Assembly: GCA_036936605.1 (NCBI GenBank)
Contig: JAUPFV010000001.1
Span: forward strand, 214,673,530 to 214,737,529
Length of the DNA stretch: 64,000 nucleotides
Source of the DNA: Limnanthes douglasii subsp. nivea
Taxonomy: Eukaryota; Streptophyta; Magnoliopsida; Brassicales; Limnanthaceae
Direction of reading: 5' to 3'
The translations under genes were made by a program, and so were the position numbers. Below, piece after piece: positions 46,741-57,311 of the stretch; position 1 is the stretch's first letter, and the number at the start of each line of letters is the position of its first letter. The notes beneath the pieces are model-generated. The model did not search any database and had not been told where the DNA came from. It was given only the letters and a program-made list of their open reading frames with translations.

Positions 46741-47148
46741 TGGTGAGGATAATTACCGCCTGAGGGTAGACTTGTAATTTGGTTGGTATTTAATAGTAGT
46801 ATGTGGGTGTTATATATATAGTGTAGAGAGTAGAGAGATAATTAAGCTGGCTGGTTGCAGTTAATTCTCATTGCCCACACTTAATGCAGGTGGTTAGGTA
46901 TTTATACCCTAATGTTTGGGCCCTTATGGGCTTTCGGGTCATGTTTAATGGACCCGGGTCATGTTCAAAGACCCATGAGCTCTAAGTAGGAGAGCAAGTA
47001 GCTTAGTCAAGTAGTGCTTAGGTTTTTTAGTACTTTTGTCATAGTTCGAACAGTCCTATGGTCTGAATATTCGAAGTGATCTGTCCGGTCCGGAGGCTTT
47101 GGACCGATCTGTCCTTGTCCGGGGAGCATGCAGAATTCGGACTCATCA
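46741..47148 (-). repeat. 5' LTR of gypsy element 1
   Basis: 408 bases, TGATGAGTCC...CCTCACCA in element orientation. It keeps the 60 bases (46940-46999) missing from the 3' LTR. TATAAATA box (minus strand) at 46899-46906. Confidence 0.93.
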
Positions 47149-48192
47149 GGCACAACTATAAACACATATCCAAATTAATAGAGTAATAATCAACCAAACA
47201 TACGCCCATCCACTTTCAACTCGAAAATATATAACTTAAACATAGTATAATCGATGATATACTCTCACCATGTCCAAAAGTGCACCAAAACATAAAAATA
47301 AATTAACATTAAAAAATGTAGGTCCCAAGTTTCACATCAACATTACATCTGAGTTAGATACTTCAAGAGTTGGAAGCCTGGGGAGGATTGGTTGGGTCAG
47401 TCGAGGCAGGAACCATATCGGTTGGTTGAGCTTCAGTACCTTTCGGATTGGACGGGTCGGTCTAGGCAGGGACCACGATAGTCGATTGAGCTTCAGTACC
47501 CTTTGCCATTTCCATAGATATGCCAGTTTTCACTCCCACCTAAGCAGGTTCAACATTTAGAGGTTTGAGTGTAGTTGGAGGAACGAACATCTCTACCAAA
47601 AGACTTAGCGATCCTAGCTTCATCCCATGATTCAGTGCTCGCAACTCCATCGCTATCATATCCATGGCAACACCCATCACTTAGGCATCTCTCTCCTCCA
47701 AAGCAGATTTAAGTTTTTTTTTCACTGTTCTCGCTCGACATCCAATTTCTTCTTTGCATTCTCCGTTCTACTATTAAGATCACCGTTCTCCCACGTCATA
47801 CCAGCCAGTCGTTCGTCCTTATCTTCCACCCTTTGTGCATGCGCCATATTTTGTGTTAGCAAATTCAAGCTCTGTGTGATGAGCTCTTCATTTCTCTTGA
47901 TCATGATATTTTTCTGAGCTAGCAGGGAAGCATTACCAACAAACAGCTCTTTGCATCTCTCCTCGCTGGAAGCCAAGGCCTTCCTTAGGGTTTCCATCTT
48001 AGCTTGAAGCGCCTCGATCACCTTGTCTTTTGAGACTTTGGTAGATCCATAAGCATGCTTAAACCGCAAGAGCTCTGCAGTCGAATATTTTGCCGAACCA
48101 AACAGCATAGGTTTTGGCTTCCACTTCTCCATCACTTCTAAGTCAGCAGTAGACATCCGTCGATATGACAATAAGACCGAGTTATGATGCAG

Positions 48193-48262
48193 CTGCCATG
48201 TACATACAATTAGTCTCAGCATAAGTTCTGTATATTAAATATTAACTATGATCTAGTTTTAC
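48193..48262 (-). other. Intron in the unclassified coding region
   Basis: Minus strand GAG|gtaaaact ... catggcag|CTGCAT, 70 bases with phase 0 on both sides and coding character on both sides. Confidence 0.6.
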
Positions 48263-48411
48263 CTCGATGACGAGTTCGACCTGACGTAATAGGATATCAA
48301 TCATAGGCATTCCGTCATAATAAGACAGCTCAGGAATGCGTTTGAGTTGCTCAAACGTCAGCATCGACGGATGTGGCATGACAATCCTCGTAGGTAGCAG
48401 TTCATCCATGG

Positions 48412-49588
48412 CACAGGCGAAGCCACGGTGGGGTCCGTGGGTCCCTAAGAACCCACGGATTTATCTATATATTTTTAATAAGCTAATAAAATACTAGAAT
48501 TTATCCTATCCCAGTGGTAAAAAGCTGAGGTAGGAACCCAGAGGCTGTGGGTTCGAACCTCAATTATAATTTATATTTACATCAAAGGTAATTTATATTT
48601 ATATTTATATTTATACTTATAATTTCTTATTTTATATTCAGGTAATTTGTATTTATATTTACATCAAATATATAGTTGACTACGGATTCGAATCATAGTT
48701 ATTTCATAAAATATTTAGAATTTGATTCTATCAAATATATAATTGACTACGGATTCGAATCATAGCTATTTTATAAAATATTTATAAAATCGTAGGAATT
48801 TTTGCGTGTGATCTTTAAATTTCAAAATCCTATATACTAGTGCATCAAAATTACAAACAAATTTCTTATTCAATTCTTAAAACACACGAATTTTTTTAAT
48901 GATAATCGATGTGTCGAATTATGGATTCTATCAAATATATAATTGACTACGGATTCGAATCATAATTATTTCATTAAACATTTATAAAACCGTACCAATT
49001 CTTCAGTGTGATCTTTAAATTTCAAAGCCCTATATACTAGTGAAGATATTTTAAATCATAGTCTTCAAATTTCAAAGATAATTTAAATTACAAAACCACA
49101 AAATGTTAAAATTTCAGGCGAAGAAAGAAAAACATAATTAATATGATTGTATATCTGCCTTTGAAAATTTCAGGGATGGCTTTAAACCTTTTCTTTTTTT
49201 GCCTTTAACAAGAACCTAATTTTAACATTGACCATATCATAGATTTGTCGTCTCTCGACTCCTACAGATCTCAACACAATCAAAGACGTGTTAAGATACA
49301 CACAATACATGAAGATAAGTAAAAAAAAGACTAAGATGAAAAGACCTAAATATGAGGCAGCATCGTCAAGCCCGATAACTTTGGTGTGCTCATGATTATA
49401 AATTGGTAAAATACTAAAGAAAATAACCAATACATAATGGATTCATGAATACAAAAAACACTCGTTAACCAAACAACCAAAAAAATCATACATGGTACAT
49501 AAAAGCCGAAAAAAATTATATTTTATGCTATTTCATTTTTGGACAATAACCAGGACCCCATAAGGATTAAATCCTGGCTACGTCACTT
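48412..49588. mobile_element. hAT-like non-autonomous insertion (1.18 kb)
   Basis: Flanked by 8-base near-repeats (atccatgg at 48404-48411 and atccatag at 49589-49596). The frame of the host coding region resumes on the other side. The ends share a cg-a/t-agcca core (cacaggcgaagccacgg against aagtgacgtagccagga), like the gcggagcca ends of known plant hAT-type elements. The interior is AT-rich with three copies of a unit of about 55 bases (caaatatatagttgactacg...) starting near 48664, 48733 and 48931. No transposase was found. Confidence 0.65.
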
Positions 49589-50540
49589 ATCCATAGGGAC
49601 ATTCCTTTGGCTGGTTTCAACACCCTTGTTCTCGATCGGTGCATGCTCGGGGCTAACTGTGTTAATGGAAGTGGGTAACGTACCAACCCCACGCCCTAGC
49701 GAGGTCGAGGGATGAACGATTGTTGATTTCACGAAGTCTTTTATCCTCTGTGCTATATCTTTTGGAATCACCTTCTTTGGATCTTCTCCCTCGTCGTCAC
49801 TGTCCTCTACCAGATTAACTTGCTCGCCTGCTTGATCTTCATCAAGAGCAATCACCTCGAGTCCTTTCCCCCGGTCTTGATTTGCTGATGGATGTACAGA
49901 AGGATCGAGTGGTTTTTGTTGCATTGCGTCATAACTTACATTTTCTTCATCCATTAACTGCAATTTCCTCGTTGAGAAAGAGATAGCGTCAAACACCAAC
50001 TTTGGTTTCTTCTGCCATGGTTTCACCAAAGTAGTTGAGTCGTCATCATCATCGCGCTTGTGTCACGCTCGGGTACCTTCCACGTTACCCCTCTCTCTAA
50101 CTGCAGTTTTCTCCTGCTGTTCCACCTCATCGGCTCTCTGAATAGCCAACACCCCCCCCCCCCCCTTGTCATTCATTATGACAAGGGACTGATCAAGAAC
50201 CCTCTGCTTTTCTTGCTTTTCGAGTCTGAGGCACTACAAGCCAAACCCTAACAATATTCTTTTCTTGATATCTTTTCTCCATTAATGTCGAATGCGCTCC
50301 ACTGAGGCTTCTGCTTCGTCTACCATGGTCACTCCATCGTCTTTTGAAATTGTCAGCTTTGGTATTGGCCACAGATTAGCTTTCAGGTAATTCACATGTG
50401 TAAAGAGCAGCGTGGGCTCCTGCAACCAGGTAGAACTCGCTAAATTGTTGACCTGAATCAACAGGTTCTTATATTATTTTGACAAGCTCTCCTTCCACCA
50501 CTCATGATTGGCTCATTCGCCTACATACACTTTCTATAAA

Positions 50541-51623
50541 AGATTAATCCAATGATTAAAAATGTCGTGAATAGTCTAAATCTCTTTCAAATAAATTTAA
50601 CACATATCGCTTATTTTTACTTGTAAATCTTTTAGAAGAACAATATATGAATAAGAATGTGCAGATGATAACATAAATCTCAAATTTGAAAGGATAAATA
50701 GAAGTTGATCTTTTTAGTAGATAAAAAACAAAGTTTCAATTAACTTATTTTTTAGAATTTCAATTTTCAATATACAATACTAAAATAGTGCGGTTTTACA
50801 ATCACCATACAAGTGCTATAACTACTTGAAATTAAAAATTAGACATGATAATTAAATCACACATATATTTTTATAAATTATTGATATAAAATTTTAAAAC
50901 TAAACAAAAATAAAAACTAAACATTTTCAACTATATAACCTTAGTTAATGTATAAACATGATTTAAATATTAAAATTTAGATCTAAAAATACTTTTTAAA
51001 AAAAGTTAACTAAACTATATATATTATGAAAATAAAATAAAAGTAAAATAGAACCTCATTCAAATTATTAACGCAATAAAATATGCTACTACCTAAAAAT
51101 AACGTTGTGATGATATATTTTGAATATTTTTAATGCAATACATTAGTGTAACGAAATACAAAAATAGATCTTTTTTATACTTTGTTTTCAAAGTGGGACA
51201 CCAAAATAAATTAATAAAAAACGTGCATTTATAATAAACGGATTTCACAAAATTCTTACATATCTATGATATGATTTTGGACAAAATTTCTCAACGCATA
51301 TCCCGTGCTAAAACTTAGATAACCTTGGTAATTAAAAAACAACATCTTTCCCTATAAGTGACAAAACTACAACCTTGGTAATTGAAAAACATCTATCCCT
51401 ATAAATACAAACCCTGACACAGTTCCCGAAATCATTGTTTTTATATCTGACTCTATAAAAATACCCTAACCGAGTTCAAAACATTCATATTCAATGACAA
51501 CTAAATAAAAAACAACAAATTAGAACAAAAATCTACTATAAATCAATAAAAAGATTCTAAAAAAGTTAATTTTTTAAATAAAATAATATACCAGATAATT
51601 ACAATGGAAGTCGATAATCTAAT
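50541..51623. other. AT-rich spacer
   Basis: No gene or repeat family recognised. Confidence 0.55.
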
Positions 51624-51769
51624 TAGGTTTCTATATAATATGTTTTATTAGAAAAATATATTATTTTATTTTATTAGTGTATATATATACTATTTGTAGG
51701 TTTCTATATAATATGTTTTATTAGAAAAATATATTATTTTATTTTATTAGTGTATATATATACTATTTG
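51624..51769. repeat. 73-bp perfect tandem duplication
   Basis: The 73 bases at 51624-51696 are repeated directly at 51697-51769 without a difference that I can see, so the event is recent. The sequence is AT-rich and non-coding. Confidence 0.9.
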
Positions 51770-52344
51770 ATTCTGAATATTAAAATTTTGGATACTAAAA
51801 AATTATTATTATCTAATAAATAGAATATTTATTACTATGTTTTTTTTGTTTGAAGAAAAGCATTAAATAAAATAAAATTTGTTCATACAAGTACATAGGG
51901 CATACCCGAGGAGATACAATCGATATAAGAAGGTCGATATATACCACTATAGCATACATAGTAGAAAGAGTAAAGCAACCGAGATAAACAAGAGTACTGA
52001 AACGACTCAACAATGGCCAACCGAGTTGACAGATGGAAACTCTAGGGGACCAAGAATGAAACCGAGGAGGGGAGGAACTTTGGCATTCACATCAGAAGGA
52101 CGAAGCCTTTATTTATATGAATCAACCTTCCCGACTTGAATATTGATGAGTGATTGTCAAATAAGCAGCACAAAATTTGACTTCTCCCACGGCAGTTCTG
52201 ATTTGGAGAAAAGACGAGAAACGCAGAATTTGACTTGTCCCGCAGCTTTTGAGCGGGAGGAGGATGATTGCAAAAAGTCATCGAACCAGAAAGGAAGATG
52301 GTTGCTACAAACAAAACAAAAACAAAATTAAGTTAGAAATATAA

Positions 52345-55300
52345 GGATTAGATTGGCCAGACTACCTTGGTACCAAGGAATCTGAACCGAATGTCAGAAA
52401 GCATGCGATGAGATACCGCAGAGGTGGGGGGATGAGAGGATCTAAAAATTCTAGCATTCCTCTCACTCCAGATATGGTATACAACAGCACCAAAGCAGGC
52501 ACGCCAGAGGTATCGTAAATTGGATGGAGGCCAGTTGGACGCCTCAAGGATCCAAGAGTCCCAATTGTTATTGTGGTTTAGAGAAAAACCAAGCTTGGAG
52601 CTTGCAAAACCCCATATGCTCTGGGTGTAACTACAATCATGGAGGATAATGGTTTATGAGGCTGAATTGCATAAGACACATATCGATGGGGTGTTTAGGC
52701 CCCAACTCAGAAGTTTATCATGGGTGAAAAGTTTTTCTTTAATGGCAAGCCAAAGGATAAAAGAATGGTGGGGAATATTAAACTTATGTCATACTAACCC
52801 CGACCATATGACACTAGGGATGGGCGTACGAATGACATTGTAGGTATCTTTAATAGTAAAATTAAGGATACCTTTCCTAGCAGTCCAGAAGTGGATGTCG
52901 TTGTGAAGGATATTGGGATGAGGAAGGGAGAGGATGAGATGGTTAATCTCACGGATGTTACGAATGTTTCTAGCACTGGCAGACCTTAAATGAATCGGTC
53001 AGTTCCAGTAACCGTCTCGAATGATATCGGAGACCTTGAGGTTGCTTCCCAAACGAGAATCACGAATAATATTGTGCCCATAGTGGTTGACCAAAGAGGT
53101 TGACAACAACCAAGGGTCAAACCAGAAAGAGGTCTTCTCCCTATTACCAATCGCAACCCTGTACAAATTACTAGCAATAGGCCTAAGATTTAAAAAATTT
53201 CTCCACGTCCACGAGGAAGAAGAGTCAATATTTGAAGACCATAAGTTTTTGTCTTTTATATTCTCAAAGTAAATCCAGTCACACCATATTGAGTTGTCAT
53301 GTTTACTAACAATGGACCACAAATGTTTGAGGACGGCCGCCTGATTCCAAACTTTTAGGTCTAGAATCCCAAGGCCGCCCTCTAACAATGGCAAGGTCAC
53401 AGTAGACCATGCCACTTTAGCACCCGTAACCTTCATCTCGTGGCCAGACTAGAGAAAACGACGGAGAGACTGAGAGAGTTCTTTTAGAACTCTAGCAGGG
53501 AGAATAAAGATCGAAGACCAATAAACTTGCCCAGAAAAAAGGACAGATTTAATGAGTTGAAGTCTGCCTGTATAAGAGAGGTGTTTGGAAGTCCATGAGG
53601 AAATACGGATAGTGATTTATCAAGAAGAGGACGACAATCGTTATGAGAAAGTCGACCAGGGAGAAGGGGGACTCCTAGGTATTTAACCGGAAGACAACCA
53701 ACCTTGAAACCAAGGATATTAATTAAATTTGATCTAAAAGAAGGGTTAACCCCAAAGAGAAAGATGTGGCTTTTTTGGGGGCTAACTTTAAGTCTTGAGA
53801 GATCAAAGAAATCATTAATACCATCCTTGATAAGATTCAGGAAGTTAATGTCACCACGACAGAAAATCATTAAGTCATCCGCAAAGCAAAGATTTACAAT
53901 CTTAAGCTTATGACACTTCCAATGGAAACGGAAGTTTACATCATTACTTTTCTCCTTAGAATATTAGAGAGAACTTGCATGACCAAGACAAATAGGAAAA
54001 TGGATAAAAGATCACCTTGTCTGAGACCTTTTCTACCATGGAAAATCCCATGAGGGTCGCCATTAATATTAACGGAATATGAAGGGGTGGCGATACATTG
54101 AATGATCCAACTGATCATCTGGTCTGGGAAATTCATGGCCACCATGATGTCAAGGATAAGGTGCTACCGAACGTTGTCAAAAGCTTTCATCAGGTCGATT
54201 TTTAGAGCGACCCTCGGACCCTTGCAGTTAGTCTGATAACCCCTAAGGAGTTCTTGAGAAATAAGGATATTGTCTGTAATACTACGGCCAGCCACAAAAG
54301 CCGATTTATATTTGTCAATCAGATAAGGGAATGAACCTTTGATCCTGTCAGCAAGGATCTTGGAAATAATTTTGTAGACCACGTTGCAACAAGCAATTGA
54401 CCTGAAATCTTCCGCTGAAGAGGGGCAATCCTTTTTAGGGATAAGAGAAATAATAGTGGCGTTTCAAGAAGGCTCAAGACGACCTGAATTAAAGAACATT
54501 AAGATCCCATCGCAAATATCTTTGCCTATTAAGTTCCAGGAGTTTTTTGAAAAAACCTGCATTGAAACCATCAGGCCCCGAGGATTTATCGTTATCGATA
54601 CTAAATAGGGCATTTTTAATTTCTGCGCACGAAACAGGACGAACCATCATAGATCGGTCTTGAGAAGACACTTTAACAAAAATAAGTGATGAGACACGAG
54701 AGAGAGCCCTGGGTATCCCGGGAGAGACCCAGTGCCAAGAAGGTTAGAAAAATAGTTGACTAAGACGCTCGCCACCTCAGTTGGGGAAGTGGCGAGATCT
54801 CCATTAACATTAGAGATATAGACTATTTTATTTCTTAAAACACGATTTTTAATACTATTATGAAAGAATTTTGTGTTACGGTCCCCTAGATTGAGCCAAG
54901 TCTCTCTAGATTTTTGTTTGCAGAAAGATTCCTCAGCACGACTAAGGGAGATATAGACAGAAGAAGCATCAATCTCAGCGGAGACCAGAAAGGGATTCAG
55001 AGGGTCATTAGCCATAAGATATTGAACAGAGAAAAGATGGTTTGGGGCAATACATACCCTAGAGCTAATATCACTATATTCTTTGCGATTAAGATCACGG
55101 AGGGTGAATTGAAGCCGAGCGAGCTTTTGGGAAACCAATATCATGCCGTGAGCAGAGATCGGAAGATTCCAAGAAGAAAAAACTAACTCGTTATAAGATG
55201 GATGAGACTGCCACATATTCAAAAAATTAAAAGGTTTTTTAATACGTGGCCTAGGGGAGCCAAAACTAAGTTTTACAGTGGAGTGATCATAAGAGCGGGC

Positions 55301-55957
55301 GGATCCAAAATGGGCAAAAGACATGGGAAAAGAATCATCCTAAGCACTATTAACAAGAACTCGATCAATTCTTGAAGCAATAGGGTTTAAGGGATTTTTA
55401 TTAATCCATGTGAAATGAGAACCATATGATCGAAGGTCACTCAATTCACAATGTTAACAACAAAGATTGAATTCATCAGTCTCACCCTGAGAAAATGAGC
55501 TAGTACGTTCATTAGGGTTACGAATAGCGTTGAAGTCACCGAGAGCGACCCAAGGATAATTACAACAAGAAATTGAAATGTCCTCAAGGTCAGCCTACAG
55601 AGGGCGATGCTCGGGGCCATCATTCAAAGCATATATTGCCGAGAGGTAGAAGGGGACAGGTTTATTAAGACTACAAGCTTTGCAGTGAATGAATTGAGAG
55701 GTAAAAGATAGAATAGATACGGAAAAGACACTAAGGTTCCATAAAACCCAAATCCTTCCTGACCTATGGGATGAGTGATTGGTAACATACTGCCAATAAG
55801 GGGCGATCTTTCTAATGTTGGAGTCAACATTATTCAAACGTACTTTCGTTTCCACAAGAATCATAACAGTGATACTATTCTTGATAATAAAATCAATAAC
55901 GTCTTTTTGACGAACTGGGTCGTTCAACCCTCGAACATTCCAGGAAGCAATAAACAT
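52345..55957 (-). pseudogene. LINE E ORF2: endonuclease-reverse transcriptase, broken
   Basis: The ATG at 55955-55957 matches that of copy D. Endonuclease: FIASWNVRGLNDPVRQ, MILVETKVRL, YALND, GDFNAI, RIDRVLVN, SYDH. The intermediate block at 55324-54650 reads LGDRNTKFFHNSIKNR. RT is in pieces: 54382-54164 (KIISKILADRIK, KAFDNV), 54145-53936 (GLRQGDLLSIFLF) and 53870-53484, with the FADD just before it. RT-C at 53436-52999 (SSWTWRNFLNLRPIAS, SRLGSNLKVSD) and zf-RVT to about 52350 follow. At least six stops or frame jumps occur. Copy E has CGA at the place where copy D has the TGA stop at 18511. It is older than copy D by this damage. Confidence 0.88.
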
Positions 55958-56092
55958 TAAAAACTTACAGTGAGAGAGAGAGACAGGTCCAATAATGGAC
56001 AACGACTGTATTTTTAGGATGTGAAGACTCATTTGTTAAAATTCCAAGATAATAATGTTCAACCTTGTTGCATATATCTTTAGCCAACCATC

Positions 56093-56914
56093 TTAAAAAT
56101 ACGTTAGTAATAAAACATAAAGTACTAACTTCTTAGATATGTTAAAGCCAAAAATTAACATAACTAAAAGAAAAAAATTACTTAAACTCAAATAAAAATA
56201 TTTAGAAAAAGTGGAAGGGTCCGAAAAAAAAGAAATTAAAAAAGAAGGACCGTTCCATAAAATTACCAATTTACTTAATAAAATAAAATCTAGAGTTATT
56301 AAGTTTATATTAAAGGAAGTGGGGACTACCTTAAAAGAAACCTTTGCAAACAAAGAAGGAACAAACATATCTGCTTTTATTGACTGAAAAGACGTTGGGA
56401 GCTCGGCCATTTCGAGAGTGAAAGTAGAGGGAGGTCTCGTTGGAGACTCGGCTGGGAAAAAAACTCCAAGAAACCCATAACTACTAAATAGAGAGAACAA
56501 GAAGCACCATAAAAATTCTGAAGAACTAGATCTATAACTCATTACAGCACATGTAACAACTTTGGAACCAAGACCAGTCGCTTGAGAAACAGAGCATGAA
56601 AAAATCGAAATGAGACTCCGAACAAGAAGAGTAGTGAAGTAGATGAACGAAGCTCGGAAATCAGAGATCCGGTTCGCCCAATGCCGGATCCATGCACGAA
56701 GAGCGGACGCAAAGAGGATTGAACAATCTCTTTTCGACCGAGCAAGAGTGACATTACTCCAAAACTCCAAACAACGGCCAGAAATAACTGTCTCCTTAGA
56801 ACGAACGAACGAACGATTAAATACCGAAAAAAAGAAAAAACATGACCGGTGGTAAGGTGTTTCCATGAAAACGAAATGAAAAACAAAAAAACTTGTTAAA
56901 CTACCTACCACCAT
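56093..56914 (-). other. Open frame in the LINE E 5' region, unrecognised
   Basis: 273 codons open on the sense strand, in the same frame as ORF2. The composition is rich in Ser, Phe and Leu, with no DUF4283 or CCHC motif. Parts read like normal protein (TFTLEMAELPTSFQSIKAD, TRPPST). It occupies the place of ORF1. It could be a residue of ORF1, a leader frame like that of copy D, or chance. Undecided. Confidence 0.35.
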
Positions 56915-57042
56915 AAACGAAATTAAAAGCTTTCAGGCCATTAGGCCTGAAACCGACTTGAAAACCAGAAGAAAAAGAGACGATTCTAACTTGAAAAACT
57001 AGCCGTTAGAGAGACTTTCTTTCTCTCTATTTATTACCATGT

Positions 57043-57311
57043 TAATGGTGAATGATGGAGACATATAAGTTATAGTATTACTGTTTCAGAAGTTTTTTTA
57101 GTGAAAAAAATCGAGGAATTCTAAATTTAAAATTTATGGAAAGAAATCTAACCAAATTGTTTAGTTAATTTTAAAAAAGTACAAAAAAAATACCAAACAC
57201 AAAAGAGTAAAAAATCCAACAAAACCGAGTTGAAAAATAACTTAGTTCTAATTCTTTTATGTCTATAATATCTTTAAAATAAAGTTTCTTCGAAATAATT
57301 AATCAGATACT
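57043..57311. other. AT-rich spacer
   Basis: Nothing recognised between LINE E and the next LINE. Confidence 0.6.

Larger units (their letters stand above)
36353..47148 (-). mobile_element. Tat-type Ty3/gypsy element 1, complete, with antisense gene
   Basis: 10.8 kb. In element orientation: 5' LTR (47148-46741), PBS, gag, protease, RT, RNase H, a second (archaeal-type) RNase H, integrase, a repeat-bearing spacer, a gene on the opposite strand, PPT, 3' LTR (36700-36353). LTRs begin TGATGAGTCC and end CCTCACCA. The flanks are agcac (36348-36352) and ggcac (47149-47153), a 5-base target duplication with one mismatch. The second RNase H and the extra gene between pol and the 3' LTR are known hallmarks of the Tat lineage. 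Stops, a gag frameshift and changed integrase catalytic residues make it non-autonomous. Confidence 0.92.
47340..50540 (-). pseudogene. Unclassified spliced coding region, coiled-coil C-terminus, split by an insertion
   Basis: Minus strand. Pieces in order: about 50500-50170 (HEWWKESLSK, STWLQEPTLLFTHVNYLKAN, GVTMVDEAEASVERIRH; two or three stops), a G-run at 50152-50165, then 50130-49590 (DDDDDSTTLVKPWQKKPKLV, then an acidic, charged stretch). Coding continues at 48411 after a 1.18-kb insertion (PTRIVMPHPSMLTFEQLKR, LRQVELVIE). A 70-base GT-AG intron (48262-48193) joins in phase 0 to LHHNSVLLSYRRMSTADLEV and a coiled coil to 47722. The tail near 47550-47370 holds two 20-residue repeats (KGTEAQ...). 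I do not recognise the family. Its look (an acidic linker, then coiled coil) recalls Tat antisense genes, but this is only an impression. Stops make it a pseudogene. Confidence 0.5.
51826..57042 (-). mobile_element. LINE copy E with 15-bp target-site duplication
   Basis: The same family as copy D by ORF2 and 3' end. The 15 bases tatttattactatgt (51826-51840) recur at 57028-57042 with one mismatch. They border the T-run (poly(A)) at 51841 on one side and a C/T-rich start on the other, so the element is 51841-57027, 5.19 kb. It has ORF2 with several stops and frameshifts. In place of the ORF1 of copy D it has only about 1 kb, with no DUF4283 or zinc knuckle that I can recognise. It is either a deletion derivative or a variant with a different 5' module. 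Confidence 0.85.

Noticed and set aside
49182..49430. 82-codon minus-strand frame with a hydrophobic, membrane-like segment
   Set aside because: It lies wholly inside the AT-rich hAT-like insertion; the hydrophobic composition follows from T-rich codons and nothing else supports a gene.
50152..50165. Run of 14 C as a regulatory or telomere-like signal
   Set aside because: A simple homopolymer inside a decayed coding region; no further structure.
56643..56855. Plus-strand Arg/Lys-rich 70-codon frame
   Set aside because: It is antisense to the longer frame in the LINE E 5' region, has no start context or homology, and its basic composition follows from the complement of Ser/Phe/Leu codons.
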